Positions 53,491-63,885 of a DNA stretch of 64,000 nt are shown one piece after another (position 1 is the stretch's first letter; each line of letters begins with the position of its first letter). The DNA is taken from assembly GCF_019303535.1 (NCBI RefSeq), contig NZ_JACCIU010000001.1:1488001-1552000 (forward strand), in the 5' to 3' direction. The notes beneath the pieces were generated by a model that searched no databases, was not told where the DNA came from, and saw nothing but the letters and a program-made list of their open reading frames with translations. Source of the DNA: Lactobacillus sp. Sy-1. GTDB lineage: Bacteria; Bacillota; Bacilli; Lactobacillales; Lactobacillaceae. A program made the translations under genes and the position numbers.

Positions 53491-53664
53491 TTATAAGAGT
53501 TTTAATAGTATCTGAACTAAACTATCAACAACCGCAAAGAAAATCGAGAAAAGAACCGCAACCCCTAAAACAGTTGAAGTATCTTCCCGGGTTTGTTTAG
53601 CATTAGGCCAAACAACAATTTTCATTTCTTGTACAACGCTCTTTAAAAAATTAATGAATCGCAT
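53491..53664 (-). CDS. secE: Preprotein translocase subunit SecE
   Basis: Small essential component of the SecYEG channel. The 57-residue protein reads MRFINFLKSVVQEMKIVVWP at its start; EMKIVVWPNAKQT is the family's amphipathic-helix motif. One membrane helix (VLGVAVLFSIFFAVVDSLVQILL) follows. ATG 53664 has AGGAGG about 7 nt upstream. It lies 12 nt after rpmG, ahead of nusG, the standard order. Confidence 0.96.
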   Translation of the reverse strand: MRFINFLKSVVQEMKIVVWPNAKQTREDTSTVLGVAVLFSIFFAVVDSLVQILLKLL

Positions 53665-53676
53665 AAGATCCTCCTA

Positions 53677-53826
53677 CTAGCGTGTCTCTCGATGCAAAGT
53701 ATGCTTTCCGCAATGCTTGCAGAATTTCTTAACTTCTAATCTTTCAGTTCGGTTTGGGTTATCATCGGTAACGTAGTTCCGAGCCCCACACACTGAACAT
53801 GCTAATACTAATTTGTTTTTTGACAT
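53677..53826 (-). CDS. rpmG: 50S ribosomal protein L33
   Basis: A 49-residue ribosomal protein that sits near the E site. It has the zinc-binding form, with two cysteine pairs (ACSVCG and FCKHCG), and the L33 signature [24 protein letters not shown] 53826 follows AGGGGG at 7-8 nt. The C+ type, in contrast to zinc-free paralogues, is often repressed under zinc starvation. It precedes secE in the standard cluster. Confidence 0.96.
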   Translation of the reverse strand: MSKNKLVLACSVCGARNYVTDDNPNRTERLEVKKFCKHCGKHTLHRETR

Positions 53827-53888
53827 AGGAATACCCCCTACGTAATCATTTAAATATTAGCATGTTAAACTTTGCTAGTCAAACATCG

Positions 53889-54482
53889 CTAACCATTCAT
53901 TTCGTCGCGGTATTGGTTAAATTTGCGCTTGCAACGTTCAAACGCATTTACAATTTTACTTTCTGAACAATTATATTTAATTGCAATTTCACGAATCGTA
54001 GTGGTTTTAAACATTTCCAGTAAAATTCCGCGCTCTAGAATCGATAGCCGCCCTAAAACCACCTCAATTTGCTCGTTTTGCAAGATGATTTTTTCAGGAC
54101 AAACAGCACTCAAATCCATTACAGTATCGGAATAGAAATTCTCAAACGCATCGAATGAACTAACTGCACTATCGGGTAAGCGTTTTTTAGCATTTTTACG
54201 CCGAATCAAATCAAAAAAGCGATTTTTTAAGGCCTGTCGATAGAAGCTTCCGAAGCTGACCCCTCGATCACAATCGTATTGTTCAATAATTCTTATTAAC
54301 ACAATCATTGCCTCTTGGTGCCAATCTTCCCGTTCCATTCCATTAATGAAATACTGACGCCAAATCTTATTAACAACGGGGGTATACTTCTTAAAAAGAA
54401 CCGCAATAGCGCTCTCATCCCCGGATTGAATCGCACGAATTAAATTCGTTTCTTGGGTAATCATTTCGTGATTAATAGTCAC
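53889..54482 (-). CDS. Sigma-70 family RNA polymerase sigma factor (SigH/ComX-like)
   Basis: A 197-residue alternative sigma factor at the position where bacilli carry sigH. Region 2 includes AVLFKKYTPVVNKIWRQYF and the -10-binding DWHQEAMIVLIRIIEQYDCDRGVSFGSFYRQALKNRFFDLIRR. Region 4 is LSILERGILLEMFKTTTIREIAIKYNCSESKIVNAFERCKRKF. In lactobacilli this gene is thought to control competence genes such as com operons; with comFA and comFC in this window a competence role is plausible but inferred. The start is GTG 54482, 9 nt after AGGAG; upstream open frame is not conserved. A LexA-like box lies at 54545. Confidence 0.88.
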   Translation of the reverse strand: MTINHEMITQETNLIRAIQSGDESAIAVLFKKYTPVVNKIWRQYFINGMEREDWHQEAMIVLIRIIEQYDCDRGVSFGSFYRQALKNRFFDLIRRKNAKKRLPDSAVSSFDAFENFYSDTVMDLSAVCPEKIILQNEQIEVVLGRLSILERGILLEMFKTTTIREIAIKYNCSESKIVNAFERCKRKFNQYRDEMNG

Positions 54483-54544
54483 TTCGGACAACTCCTTTTC
54501 TAAACTTAAGATCAATTTAGCAAAAAGGTTGGTTGTCAACAAGC

Positions 54545-54556
54545 GAACGTTTATTC
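54545..54556. promoter_or_regulatory. LexA-like half-conserved box
   Basis: On the minus strand GAATAAACGTTC matches the Gram-positive SOS consensus GAACRNRYGTTC at 11 of 12 positions. It is about 60 nt upstream of the sigma factor start. One short match, so tentative. Confidence 0.3.
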
Positions 54557-54578
54557 TTAACAAATGGACCAATTTTAA

Positions 54579-54598
54579 AATATTAATAGATTAATATT
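54579..54598. repeat. 20-nt AT-rich palindrome, copy 2
   Basis: AATATTAATAGATTAATATT, identical to the minus strand at 11099-11118. It lies between yacP and the sigma factor gene. Confidence 0.5.
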
Positions 54599-54610
54599 TA
54601 CTTAATCCCA

Positions 54611-55135
54611 TTATTTACCAGAAAGGTGATCCCGAAGCCGTGCCAGTTTGTTTAACTGCTGGTCTGAAAACGGTGAATTGCGACCACTACCGAGGTTCTT
54701 ATAACTATGAACATGGCGCGTGATTTCCTTTTTTGCCCGCTTCACATCTTGTAACAAGTCGCGAGATGATAGTCTTAACGCCCCAGCTGAAAAGACAGTC
54801 CACTGTTCAGCTTGATCACTGGTTACTACAATTACCTGTGTAAATCGGGATTGCTTTTTACGGGCTAAGGATTCAATATAGCTATCTGCGGTTTCATCCT
54901 TACTGGTCCAAACCACATCTAGGTTATAATGCTTATCTTTTTTGGCCATTCCCGGCACGTACATCGCATCAAAAATTATTACCATATTAATTTTTCGATA
55001 CTTCTTGTATTCTGATAAAATTCGTAATAATTCATCACGTGCTTCTGGTAATCGATTATCCAACTTCAGTTCGTTTAATTCTGGCCAACTCCCAATAACA
55101 TTATAAGCATCAACCAATAACAACTCCTCTTTCAT
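54611..55135 (-). CDS. yacP: NYN-domain ribonuclease-like protein YacP
   Basis: A PIN-like NYN-domain protein; Bacillus YacP (Rae1) is a ribosome-associated endoribonuclease. The 174-residue protein has the N-terminal acidic motif LLVDAYNVIGSWPEL, the central VIIFDAMYVPG and VVWTSKDETADSYIE. The TSDQAEQWTVFSAGALRLSSRDLL segment is also typical. The start is ATG 55135 (GGAG 10 nt upstream) or ATG 55141 (4 nt); the former is preferred. It lies 20 nt after rlmB. Confidence 0.9.
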   Translation of the reverse strand: MKEELLLVDAYNVIGSWPELNELKLDNRLPEARDELLRILSEYKKYRKINMVIIFDAMYVPGMAKKDKHYNLDVVWTSKDETADSYIESLARKKQSRFTQVIVVTSDQAEQWTVFSAGALRLSSRDLLQDVKRAKKEITRHVHSYKNLGSGRNSPFSDQQLNKLARLRDHLSGK

Positions 55136-55155
55136 ATACATTCAACTCCATTACT

Positions 55156-55908
55156 TTATGATAATGGATTTCTGGAGTTAAAACATTGATACATTAGTAG
55201 TCCAGCAGCTACACTGGCGTTTAAACTTTGCAATTGCCCAACCATTGGAATGGTCAACATTTCATCAACCTGTTTCTTCAAAAGGGGTGCAATTCCCTTT
55301 CCCTCGTTTCCAATAATCAAAGCAACCGCGCCATTTCCATTCCACTTCCGATAGTCTGTGCCATTAACATCGGTTCCAAAAATCCAAACGTTGCGGTCCT
55401 TCAATTCATTTACAGTTTGTACTAAATTAGTTACCCGTGCCACTGGAACCCGTTCGATTGCTCCAGCAGATGTTTTGGCAACCGTTGAAGTTAAGCCAAC
55501 CGCCCGGTGCTTTGGAATGATAATTCCAGAAACCCCAGCAGCGTCAGCAGTTCTCATAATTGAGCCCAGATTATGAGGATCCTCAATACTATCCAAAATC
55601 ACAAAAAACGGATCCGTTCCCTTTTTAGCTGCATTTTCAAACAAATCGTCAATTGTTGCGTATTTATAAGAAGCAATTGCTAGAATCACTCCTTGGTGGT
55701 TCTGGTGATCTGAAAGTAAATCCAGCTTGGCCTTTGGCACCATTGAGACGATCAGATGACGACCCTTAGCCAGTTTAATAATTTCGCTAACAACTGAATC
55801 TGTTTTTTTAATGCCATCTTGAAGAAACACCTTGTTAATTTCCTGCTTACTTCTTAATGCCGCAACTGCAGGGTGGCGACCAATTACAAAATCATCATTA
55901 CTTTTCAT
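55156..55908 (-). CDS. rlmB: 23S rRNA (guanosine2251-2'-O)-methyltransferase RlmB
   Basis: SpoU-family knotted methyltransferase that acts on G2251 of 23S rRNA. The 250-residue protein has an N-terminal substrate domain ([22 protein letters not shown]), motif 1 [21 protein letters not shown], motif 2 [14 protein letters not shown] and motif 3 [24 protein letters not shown] 55908 has GGGAG 8 nt upstream. It overlaps mrnC by 11 nt. Confidence 0.95.
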   Translation of the reverse strand: MKSNDDFVIGRHPAVAALRSKQEINKVFLQDGIKKTDSVVSEIIKLAKGRHLIVSMVPKAKLDLLSDHQNHQGVILAIASYKYATIDDLFENAAKKGTDPFFVILDSIEDPHNLGSIMRTADAAGVSGIIIPKHRAVGLTSTVAKTSAGAIERVPVARVTNLVQTVNELKDRNVWIFGTDVNGTDYRKWNGNGAVALIIGNEGKGIAPLLKKQVDEMLTIPMVGQLQSLNASVAAGLLMYQCFNSRNPLS

Positions 55909-56317
55909 GAACAATTCTCCCGTTATCAACCTGTTCTATACACCAATTCGCTAAGTAATTCAGTCGATCCAACTGGTTACTTAATGATAGGTAGCCCATT
56001 AACGCTTCAAATCCAGTTGAAATTCGATAGGTAACAACACTAGTGTTTTTGGCATGGGTGTAGCTTTTCGCATTCCGGCCTCGCTTAAACACGGCCTGTT
56101 CTTCATCAGAAAGGATTCCATCGGCTTCCATTAGATTAATCAACGCTGCCTGGGCCTTTGCAGAAACGTACTTTGTTGCCACTTTTTGAAGGCGATTCGG
56201 TTTAGTAATCCCTAGTGTTAGGAGGTGCTTGCGAATATAAACCTCATAAACGGAGTCCCCTAGATAAGCAAGTACAATTCCATTTAATTGATTATAATCG
56301 ACGTTATTATCTGTCAT
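55898..56317 (-). CDS. mrnC: Mini-ribonuclease 3
   Basis: RNase III-like enzyme without a double-stranded RNA-binding domain, which matures 23S rRNA ends. The 139-residue protein has the catalytic signature [18 protein letters not shown] and the downstream [21 protein letters not shown], with its Glu ligand. Its ATG shares a base with the cysS stop codon. It overlaps rlmB downstream, so cysS-mrnC-rlmB are tightly coupled. Confidence 0.95.
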   Translation of the reverse strand: MTDNNVDYNQLNGIVLAYLGDSVYEVYIRKHLLTLGITKPNRLQKVATKYVSAKAQAALINLMEADGILSDEEQAVFKRGRNAKSYTHAKNTSVVTYRISTGFEALMGYLSLSNQLDRLNYLANWCIEQVDNGRIVHEK

Positions 56318-57726
56318 TATGATTCCCTTCTAAATCGGGTTCCCTGTGCTGTATCTTCTAGCACAATTCCCTGCGCTTTGAGTTCTTCTCTAATTTGATC
56401 GCTCCGTTCAAAGTTACGATCCTTACGCGCTTGATTTCGTTCTTGAATTAATGCTTCGACCTTTTGATCGTCTAATTTAGCCACTTCAAATTGAATTCCA
56501 AAGATTCCGGCTAACTGACGGAGACGTTGTAAAATTAACTTGACGGTATCCTTAAAGACTAATGGTCGTTCTGAATAAACGTTCCCCAGCTTAGCAAGTT
56601 CATAGACCTTGTCAATTCCATTTTGAGCGTTGAAATCATCGTCCATCGCATCTTGAAAGTCGGCTTGAATTTGTCTAATTTCTTGATCAACCTTAGGATC
56701 ATTATATTCATCAGCATCCTTCAAACGGTAGGTTAGGTTTGTATACGCCGTTTGAATCTTCTTTAGATTAGCAGCCGCCGTATTTAAGTTCGTTGGGTTG
56801 TAATTAATTGGCCGCCGGTATTGAGTTGTTGACATCAAGAAACGCACTACCTTGGGATCAGTAGTCTTAACTAAGTCATGAACGGTAACGAAATTCCCTA
56901 ATGACTTACTCATCTTTTCGTTATCATCACCAACGGTTACAAACCCATTGTGCATCCAGTAGTTAACAAACTGCTTGCCAGTCTTAGCTTGACTTTGGGC
57001 TCGTTCATTTTCGTGGTGGGGAAATTCCAAATCAATTCCACCACCATGGATATCGATTGTTTCACCCAGGTACTTAGTGGACATTACTGAACATTCAATA
57101 TGCCAACCCGGACGTCCCTTTCCCCATGGTGAGTCCCATGCAATTTCATCACCTTTTTGGATCTTCCAAAGGGCAAAATCAATTGGATCTTCCTTTTGGG
57201 CGGTCTCTTCGTCACTAACGTGTTGGCTAGCACCAGCCTCTAATTCATCAATACTTTCGTGAGCCAATAGTCCATAGCTTTTAAACTTCCGAGCTCGATA
57301 GTAAACGTTCCCATCAACAACGTATGCATAACCCTTATCGACTAGGGCCTTAACGAATTCAATAATTTCTGGAATGTTTTCGGTTGCACGGGGATGCTTA
57401 GTTGCTGGTTCAACGTTTAATGCCCTGGTATCCTCCATAAAAGCAGCAATGAACTTATCAGCTAGCTCAGGAACCGTAATCCCCTCTTTTTTGGCAACGT
57501 TAATCATCTTATCGTCAACATCGGTAAAATTAGAAACGTAATTTACTTGATAGCCACAGTATTCTAGGTAACGCCGAATTGTATCAAAGGCAACGACACT
57601 GCGTGCGTTACCAATGTGGATGTAGTTATAGACGGTGGGTCCACAGACGTACATATTCACTACTCCTGGATGAATTGGTTCAAATGTTTCTTTTGCTTGA
57701 GTTAATGTATTGTAAATTTTTAACAC
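56317..57726 (-). CDS. cysS: Cysteinyl-tRNA synthetase
   Basis: Charges tRNA-Cys with cysteine. The 469-residue class I synthetase has the HIGH-like HIGN motif in [15 protein letters not shown], zinc-binding residues Cys28, Cys209-region (WHIECSVMS) and HHENE, and the KMSKS loop. The start is GTG 57726 with GGGG 8 nt upstream. It leads cysS-mrnC-rlmB-yacP and follows gltX, from which a terminator separates it. Confidence 0.98.
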   Translation of the reverse strand: MLKIYNTLTQAKETFEPIHPGVVNMYVCGPTVYNYIHIGNARSVVAFDTIRRYLEYCGYQVNYVSNFTDVDDKMINVAKKEGITVPELADKFIAAFMEDTRALNVEPATKHPRATENIPEIIEFVKALVDKGYAYVVDGNVYYRARKFKSYGLLAHESIDELEAGASQHVSDEETAQKEDPIDFALWKIQKGDEIAWDSPWGKGRPGWHIECSVMSTKYLGETIDIHGGGIDLEFPHHENERAQSQAKTGKQFVNYWMHNGFVTVGDDNEKMSKSLGNFVTVHDLVKTTDPKVVRFLMSTTQYRRPINYNPTNLNTAAANLKKIQTAYTNLTYRLKDADEYNDPKVDQEIRQIQADFQDAMDDDFNAQNGIDKVYELAKLGNVYSERPLVFKDTVKLILQRLRQLAGIFGIQFEVAKLDDQKVEALIQERNQARKDRNFERSDQIREELKAQGIVLEDTAQGTRFRRES

Positions 57727-57795
57727 ACCCTACACCCCAATCTAACATATTTAATAGTATTTTCATTTTAGCATAAACTAATCAATAATTAACAA

Positions 57796-57843
57796 TAAAA
57801 AAGGGTTCGTTAACGATAATTTACCGTTAATGAAACCCTTTTT
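57796..57843 (-). terminator. Terminator after gltX
   Basis: On the minus strand AAAAGGGTTTCATTAACG pairs with CGTTAACGAACCCTTTT and is followed by TT. Confidence 0.9.
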
Positions 57844-57846
57844 TAA

Positions 57847-59334
57847 TTAATTAATTTGCTTTAATGTTTGTTCAATGTGTTCAAGTGCCTTGTCCCGACC
57901 AATTAATTCAATTGATTCTGGTAATTCAGGACCACTCATTTCATGGGTAACGGCAATTCGGATTGGCATCCATAGCTTCCGACCCTTAATCTTAGTGTCC
58001 TTTTGAACCGCCTTGATTGTTTTTAGAATTTCAACCTTGTCAAAGATATCTAATTCCTTGGCCCGCTTAGCAAATTCCTCTAATACCACTGGAGCGGTAT
58101 CGTTACTAATTTCTTCAAGCGCGTCTCCAGATACTTGATCTGGTTCGTGGAAAAAGACATCAGCCATTTCGTTGATTTGAGCCATGTAACTCATTTGTTG
58201 TTTGTAGACATTAATTAACTTTCGAGCCCATTCCACCGTCTTAGCATCTGGATTGGCAGGAATGTTGCCCTTTGCAATTAATTGGCGCAGTGCTAGATCC
58301 ATCACAACATCTTCGTCGCTTGATTTAACGTATTGGTTATTGATCCATTCCAACTTTTTGTTATCAAACTTAGCGGGTGACTTACTCAACCGCGTGTAGT
58401 CGTACATCTTAATGAATTGTTGTTTGGAGAAGATTTCATCTTCTCCCACTGGAGACCAACCCAATAGGGTAATGAAGTTAAACATTGCATCAGGAAGGTA
58501 TCCCAAGTCACGGTATTGTTCAATAAATTGGATGATGGATTCATCCCGCTTACTTAACTTCTTACCGGAATCAGCGCTGGTAATTAAACTCATGTGGCCG
58601 AACTTAGGTGCATCCCAACCAAAAGCATCGTAAATCATTAATTGCTTAGGGGTGTTTGAAACGTGGTCATCCCCTCTAAAGACGTGGCTGATTTCCATTA
58701 AGTGGTCATCCACTACAACGGCAAAGTTGTAGGTTGGCATTCCGTCCCGCTTAGCAATTACGAAGTCCCCACCAATACTGTCGGAATTAAATGATAACGG
58801 TCCCTTAACCATATCGTCCCACTTGTAGTCGTGGTTCTTTGGCACCTTAAACCGAATTACTGGCTTGAGACCCTTAGCCTTAGCGTCAGCAATCTTTTGG
58901 TTCTTTTCATCTTCGGTCATGCCCTCAAATTCATATTCGTAGTGGGGCATCACACCACGGGCCTTTTGTTCTTCCCGGTCAGCAGCTAATTCTTCTTCCG
59001 TCCGGTATGATTCATAGGCCTTGCCTTCATCCAATAATTTTTGAATTAGTGGTTCGTAAATGGAACGCCGTTCTGATTGACGGTATGGTCCGAAGTCACC
59101 AGGCTTATCAGGACCTTCATCCCAATCTAACCCTAACCACTTTAAATTATCTAACTGACTAATTTCCCCGTCAGCAACGTTTCGTTTTGTATCAGTATCT
59201 TCAATTCTGATAATGAACTTACCCTTATTATGACGGGCAAAAAGATAATTGAAAATTGCAGTTCTAGCATTTCCAATGTGTAAGTGTCCAGTAGGACTTG
59301 GTGCGTATCTAACTCGAATCGAATTCTTAGCCAA
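57847..59334 (-). CDS. gltX: Glutamyl-tRNA synthetase
   Basis: Charges tRNA-Glu, and in Firmicutes usually also tRNA-Gln, as the first step of the transamidation route. The 495-residue class I synthetase has HIGN in [21 protein letters not shown] and KLSKRDESI as the KMSKS loop. The start is TTG 59334, 8 nt after AGGGG, giving the expected [20 protein letters not shown]. It is preceded by an extended -10 promoter. In relatives yacL often lies between radA and gltX; here there are only 76 nt. Confidence 0.98.
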   Translation of the reverse strand: MAKNSIRVRYAPSPTGHLHIGNARTAIFNYLFARHNKGKFIIRIEDTDTKRNVADGEISQLDNLKWLGLDWDEGPDKPGDFGPYRQSERRSIYEPLIQKLLDEGKAYESYRTEEELAADREEQKARGVMPHYEYEFEGMTEDEKNQKIADAKAKGLKPVIRFKVPKNHDYKWDDMVKGPLSFNSDSIGGDFVIAKRDGMPTYNFAVVVDDHLMEISHVFRGDDHVSNTPKQLMIYDAFGWDAPKFGHMSLITSADSGKKLSKRDESIIQFIEQYRDLGYLPDAMFNFITLLGWSPVGEDEIFSKQQFIKMYDYTRLSKSPAKFDNKKLEWINNQYVKSSDEDVVMDLALRQLIAKGNIPANPDAKTVEWARKLINVYKQQMSYMAQINEMADVFFHEPDQVSGDALEEISNDTAPVVLEEFAKRAKELDIFDKVEILKTIKAVQKDTKIKGRKLWMPIRIAVTHEMSGPELPESIELIGRDKALEHIEQTLKQIN

Positions 59335-59367
59335 TTCTATTCCCCTCTTTTACTAAAATCGTTATTA

Positions 59368-59376
59368 ATTATAACA
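59368..59376 (-). promoter_or_regulatory. Extended -10 promoter of gltX
   Basis: On the minus strand TGTTATAAT, about 35 nt before gltX. The -35 is weak. Confidence 0.55.
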
Positions 59377-59410
59377 TATTCTTAACTTTTTGCCTGACTA
59401 TTACTCACCC

Positions 59411-60805
59411 TTATTTTTGCAGGGCCACCGAAAGGGCCTCGCGGAGAGTTGCTACCCCAACTACCTGAATCCCAGTGGGAGGTGTCCATCCACTAAGGTT
59501 ATTTTTAGGCACTAGCACCCGTTTGAATCCTAACTTCTGGGCTTCTGCCACCCGCTGTTCAATCCTAGTGACCCGTCTAATTTCACCGGTCAATCCAATT
59601 TCACCAATGTAGCATTCGGATGGCTCGGTCCCGAGATCCTTGTAACTAGAGGCAATGCTCACTGCCATTGCTAAATCAATGGCTGGTTCATTTAATTTTA
59701 CACCACCAGCAGCTTTCAAGTAAGCATCTTGATTTTGTAACATCAATCCAGCCCGTTTTTCCAGGACCGCCATGATTAACGACACCCGATTGCGATCCAG
59801 CCCCGATGCCGTTCGCTGGGCGTTGCCGAAGATGGACGGGGTAATTAGTGCCTGAATTTCAACTAGGATGGGCCGAGTCCCCTCCATCGAAACCACGATG
59901 GCCGATCCAGTGGCATCCCGCAACCGTTCCTCTAGAAAAATCTCGGATGGATTCCGAACTTCCTTTAAACCACCTTCACGCATTTCAAAAACGCCTAACT
60001 CATTGGTTGATCCAAACCGATTCTTTACCGCCCGCAATAACCGGTAGGAATGGTGCATGTCACCTTCAAAGTAAAGCACCGTATCTACCATGTGTTCCAA
60101 AGTCTTCGGTCCCGCTAAGGCTCCGCCCTTGGTAACGTGGCCGACAACAAAGATCGTAATTCCCTTGGACTTAGCAATGTTCATTAAGTCGGACGTAATG
60201 CCGCGCACCTGAGCCACCGAACCAATTGCGGACTGAATTGCTGGTTCTTCAACCGTTTGGACCGAATCAATCACAACCGCAGCTGGTTTTAACTCCTCAA
60301 TCGAATGCCGAATTGCATCCATATCAGTTTCTGGATAAATGTAGAGCTGGTCACTAGCTACGCCCAATCGATCGGCTCTTAGCTTAATCTGATTAGCACT
60401 TTCTTCACCAGAAACGTAGAGCATCTTATGGCCAGTGCTGCTCAGTTCGCCTGAAATTTGCAATAACAACGTTGATTTACCAATCCCAGGGTCCCCACCA
60501 ATTAAAATTAGCGAACCCGGAACGATGCCGCCCCCTAAAACACGATTAAATTCTTCTGAGTTAGTCTTAACCCGCATTTCAGTGTGGGACTTGATCTGAC
60601 CAACTAACTCTGGCTTAGTGGCACTACCGTCAAAATCAGTCCGGCTTGGCGAAATTTTTTTAGCACTGCTAGTAGTCCCTGATTGTGGCTTTACAATCTC
60701 TTCCACTAACGTATTCCACCTCCCGCAATTCGGGCACCGACCTAAAAAGCGCGGTGAAATGTAGCCGCAGTTATCACAAACGTATTGGGTCTTTACCTTT
60801 GCCAC
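59411..60805 (-). CDS. radA: DNA repair protein RadA
   Basis: RecA-like helicase that extends D-loops in recombination. The 464-residue protein has the N-terminal zinc finger ([23 protein letters not shown]), Walker [14 protein letters not shown] near residue 105 and the RadA-specific [15 protein letters not shown]. The Lon-like C-terminal domain ([37 protein letters not shown]) is complete. The start is GTG 60805 with AGGAAGGGA 7 nt upstream. It follows dut by 14 nt. Confidence 0.98.
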   Translation of the reverse strand: MAKVKTQYVCDNCGYISPRFLGRCPNCGRWNTLVEEIVKPQSGTTSSAKKISPSRTDFDGSATKPELVGQIKSHTEMRVKTNSEEFNRVLGGGIVPGSLILIGGDPGIGKSTLLLQISGELSSTGHKMLYVSGEESANQIKLRADRLGVASDQLYIYPETDMDAIRHSIEELKPAAVVIDSVQTVEEPAIQSAIGSVAQVRGITSDLMNIAKSKGITIFVVGHVTKGGALAGPKTLEHMVDTVLYFEGDMHHSYRLLRAVKNRFGSTNELGVFEMREGGLKEVRNPSEIFLEERLRDATGSAIVVSMEGTRPILVEIQALITPSIFGNAQRTASGLDRNRVSLIMAVLEKRAGLMLQNQDAYLKAAGGVKLNEPAIDLAMAVSIASSYKDLGTEPSECYIGEIGLTGEIRRVTRIEQRVAEAQKLGFKRVLVPKNNLSGWTPPTGIQVVGVATLREALSVALQK

Positions 60806-60819
60806 ATAAACATCCCTTC

Positions 60820-61362
60820 CTATTTACCAGATGATCCAAAGCCACCAGCCCGTTGCTGAGCTTGACTTTGGTCATCACTATCAGCCACTAAGAATGGCAT
60901 AAAGATTCCCTGGGCGATTCGTTCACCCTTTTTGATTTTACGATCAACCAGGCCAAAATTAATCATTTGAACAAAAATTTCTCCCTCATTATTAGGATTA
61001 TCATAGTAATCGGCATCAATAACCCCAATCCCATTTGGGAGGTACATTCCCCGCTTAAGCGGATTGCTGGAACGGTTAGCAATGATTAACACTTCATTAT
61101 CATTCATATAGGCCTTGATTCCAGTGGGTACTAAGTATGGCTTCAAAATCTGCTTAGCATCATCCAACTGTTCATCACTAACCGCTTGTGAATGCCGGAT
61201 GGCCCACAATACCTTTAAGAAGTTGAGTTTCCAAATCGATGGCAGCGTAAAATCCTCAGCGCTGGCAAAGTCATACCCAGCAGCTTGTTTGGTAGCCCGA
61301 AATGGTAAACTTAGCCCCTGATTCTTATATTTGGTTACAATTTGAAATCCACGATTCATCAT
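60820..61362 (-). CDS. dut: dUTP diphosphatase
   Basis: Hydrolyses dUTP to dUMP, keeping uracil out of DNA. The 180-residue trimeric dUTPase has motif 1 [11 protein letters not shown], motif 3 [15 protein letters not shown], motif 4 [11 protein letters not shown] and C-terminal motif 5 [10 protein letters not shown]. An insert of about 30 residues between motifs 1 and 2 ([29 protein letters not shown]) is longer than in the E. coli enzyme. ATG 61362 follows AGGGA; the next codon is also ATG. It starts dut-radA. Confidence 0.95.
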   Translation of the reverse strand: MMNRGFQIVTKYKNQGLSLPFRATKQAAGYDFASAEDFTLPSIWKLNFLKVLWAIRHSQAVSDEQLDDAKQILKPYLVPTGIKAYMNDNEVLIIANRSSNPLKRGMYLPNGIGVIDADYYDNPNNEGEIFVQMINFGLVDRKIKKGERIAQGIFMPFLVADSDDQSQAQQRAGGFGSSGK

Positions 61363-61636
61363 TTCACGTCCCTAATTAGAATTAATAACCAGATTATACT
61401 ATCATCTGATTTTTAAATCAGTACCCACCAATCATTTACGTAAAATAATTCAAATTAATTAGATTTTGCTAAAAGTTTTAGGCAATTATCAATAAATGTT
61501 AAATCTTAAATTGCTTATTGAATGATTTTTTGAGACAATTATTGTTAACGAATAAATGTGTTGGAATTTAATCGATTGATTAATATAGTTCTTGAAGTTG
61601 ACAGTGCACTTATTAAATTCTAGAGGGGCAGACGAG

Positions 61637-62317
61637 ATGAACCAAGACGATTTAAAAAAAATAGTTGGGATTGAAGCTGTGAAATACGTTGAAGATGGGA
61701 TGACCGTTGGGTTAGGAACTGGTTCAACTGTAAAGTATCTGGTCGAGGCGTTAGGGGAACGTGTTAAAAACGAACACCTAAACATCATTGGAGTTCCTAC
61801 CTCAAATCGAACCGCTAAACGAGCAACTCAATTGGGCATTATCATTAAGGATATTGACCAAGTTGATCACATTGACCTAACCATTGATGGCGCTGACCAA
61901 ATCGATGCAAACTACCAGGGAATCAAGGGTGGTGGCATTGCCCATCTTAGGGAAAAAATCGTGGCAATTAACTCCCGGAAAAACATTTGGATCGTTGATG
62001 AATCCAAGTTAACCAAACAGCTTGGTTCATTCCCACTTCCAGTTGAGGTAATTCCATATGGAAGTCAACAACTATTCAAAAAGTTTAAAAAGCGCGGCTA
62101 TAACCCCAAGTTTAGAATGGATGGGAATCGGTTTATCTTAACCCATTCAAAAAACTATATTATTGACCTCGGACTGGGTAAAATTGGTGATCCTCATAAG
62201 CTGGCTAGAAACCTAAAGGATATGACCGGGGTTGTTGAACATGGATTGTTCTTAGACCTAGTAAATACAATTATTGTCGGCCACCCAGATGGTCCCCAAA
62301 CGATTCAAGCTAGATAA
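61637..62317 (+). CDS. rpiA: Ribose-5-phosphate isomerase A
   Basis: Interconverts ribose-5-phosphate and ribulose-5-phosphate in the pentose phosphate pathway. The 226-residue protein has the phosphate-binding [15 protein letters not shown], the catalytic [11 protein letters not shown] segment and [16 protein letters not shown]-terminal [11 protein letters not shown] is intact. ATG 61637 follows AGGGG at 8 nt; the frame is open upstream but unconserved. It is monocistronic with a terminator. The 61363-61636 interval is AT-rich, with a possible TTGAAG/TAAATT promoter and no gene. Confidence 0.96.
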   Translation: MNQDDLKKIVGIEAVKYVEDGMTVGLGTGSTVKYLVEALGERVKNEHLNIIGVPTSNRTAKRATQLGIIIKDIDQVDHIDLTIDGADQIDANYQGIKGGGIAHLREKIVAINSRKNIWIVDESKLTKQLGSFPLPVEVIPYGSQQLFKKFKKRGYNPKFRMDGNRFILTHSKNYIIDLGLGKIGDPHKLARNLKDMTGVVEHGLFLDLVNTIIVGHPDGPQTIQAR

Positions 62318-62318
62318 G

Positions 62319-62376
62319 AAATGATAAATAAAAAGCAAAGCTGCGTGGTTTTGTTTTTTATTTATCATTTTTTTGT
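62319..62376 (+). terminator. Terminator after rpiA
   Basis: AATGATAAATAAAAA pairs with TTTTTATTTATCATT and is followed by a T run. Confidence 0.8.
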
Positions 62377-62422
62377 TGTACAATATGGATATTGCTTGAT
62401 ATTAAATTAGGGAGTGAATCGA

Positions 62423-63757
62423 ATGAGTAAAAGTATCCATTCAGATGATATCAAAAACTATCAATCTGATTTAGAAAAACGTAAAGATGCAAAGGTTATT
62501 GAACGTGCTGTTTCACACCAAGGGGTTAATGCAGTCAGCGCTAACTACAGTTCAGAAGTTGCCAACAAGCCCGTTTTCTCAATTGAACTAGAAACCGGCG
62601 ACGTTGCTAACCAAAAGCGCAGTGGTCGTTGTTGGACGTTCGCTGCCTTAAATACTCTTCGTCACAAGGTTGCAAATGAATTCAACCTAAAGGGTAATTT
62701 TGAGCTATCCCAAAACTACATTAACTTCTGGGACAAGTTTGAAAAGTCAAACTTCTTCTTAGAAAACATTCTAAACACCGCTGATAAGAAACGGACTTCT
62801 AGAAAAGTATCCTTCTTACTTGCCGCTCCACAACAAGATGGTGGCCAATGGGATATGCTTTGTGCCTTAGTTGAAAAATACGGGGTTGTTCCTCAATCAG
62901 CAATGTCTGAAACCTTTAACAGTAATAACTCTGCTGATCTAAACAGCGTTTTAAACTTAAAGCTTAGAAGAGATGCAATGATTTTGAGAAACCTCGTTAA
63001 CGACGGTGCCGCAAAAGATAAAATTGCCGAAAAGAAGGATCAAATGCTTAACGAAATCTACCGCGTATTAGTATACGCCTTAGGTGAACCAGTTAAGAAG
63101 TTTGATTTTGAATACCGGGATAAGGATAACAACTACCATATCGCTAAGGACCTTACTCCTAAGAAATTCTACGAAAAATACATCAAGCTTGATTTGGAAG
63201 ACTACGTTTCAATCATTAACTCCCCTACTGACGACAAGCCTTACAAGCAAACATACACTGTTGAATTGTTAGGAAACGTTGTTGGTGGAAGACAAGTTAA
63301 GCATTTAAACCTTTCAATCGATGACTTTGAAAAACTAGCTGTTAAGCAACTTAAGAATGGTGAAACTGTTTGGTTTGGTAGTGATGTTGGCCAAGCTTCC
63401 GACCGTCAACAAGGAATCATGGACGACAAGCTTTACTCCAGAGCCGAACTATTTGATACCGACCTTAGCTTAACTAAGGCTGAACAATTAGACTACGGTG
63501 AAAGTGTAATGGACCATGCAATGGTTATTACCGGAGTGGATTTAGTTGACGGCAAGCCAACTAAGTGGAAGGTTGAAAACAGTTGGGGTAAGAAAGTTGG
63601 AACTGATGGTTACTTCGTAATGAGTGAATCATGGTTCAGAAAGTTCGCTTACCAAGTTGTTATCAATAAGAAATACCTTTCAGATGAATTAAAGAAGGCC
63701 CAAGAAAAAGACCCAATCGTCTTAGATCCATGGGATCCAATGGGAACTCTTGCTTAA
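62423..63757 (+). CDS. pepC: Aminopeptidase C (C1B cysteine peptidase)
   Basis: Cytoplasmic hexameric thiol aminopeptidase of the bleomycin hydrolase family that trims peptides from casein or other proteins in lactic acid bacteria. The 444-residue protein has the catalytic Cys70 in KRSGRCWTFAALN, the His in MDHAMVITGVDLVDG and the Asn in VENSWGKKVG. It ends DPMGTLA, the C-terminal arm that reaches the active site. ATG 62423 follows GGGAG at 8 nt; a GTG at 62414 overlaps that site. It lies directly after rpiA. Confidence 0.97.
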   Translation: MSKSIHSDDIKNYQSDLEKRKDAKVIERAVSHQGVNAVSANYSSEVANKPVFSIELETGDVANQKRSGRCWTFAALNTLRHKVANEFNLKGNFELSQNYINFWDKFEKSNFFLENILNTADKKRTSRKVSFLLAAPQQDGGQWDMLCALVEKYGVVPQSAMSETFNSNNSADLNSVLNLKLRRDAMILRNLVNDGAAKDKIAEKKDQMLNEIYRVLVYALGEPVKKFDFEYRDKDNNYHIAKDLTPKKFYEKYIKLDLEDYVSIINSPTDDKPYKQTYTVELLGNVVGGRQVKHLNLSIDDFEKLAVKQLKNGETVWFGSDVGQASDRQQGIMDDKLYSRAELFDTDLSLTKAEQLDYGESVMDHAMVITGVDLVDGKPTKWKVENSWGKKVGTDGYFVMSESWFRKFAYQVVINKKYLSDELKKAQEKDPIVLDPWDPMGTLA

Positions 63758-63783
63758 TAACTGAAATTAAAATCGTTTTCCTG

Positions 63784-63833
63784 CTAGGCGGAAATAATCG
63801 AGACTTGCTCGGTTAGCTCCGCCTAGTTTTTAT
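63784..63833 (+). terminator. Terminator after pepC
   Basis: CTAGGCGGA and TCCGCCTAG form the outer stem with a smaller CGAG/CTCG stem inside, followed by TTTTTATTT. Confidence 0.85.
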
Positions 63834-63841
63834 TTACAGGT

Positions 63842-63881
63842 AAAAGGGCCACCCGCCAGTTAAACTGGTAGGTGACCCTTA
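63842..63881 (-). terminator. Terminator after the right-edge gene
   Basis: On the minus strand AAGGGTCACC...CCAGT pairs with ACTGG...GGTGGCCCTT, followed by TT. Confidence 0.65.
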
Positions 63882-63885
63882 TTAT

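Noticed and set aside
61489-61788. 99-codon open frame on the minus strand.
   Set aside because: Its 5' half is antisense to rpiA and its composition is erratic; no ribosome-binding site and no recognisable domain.
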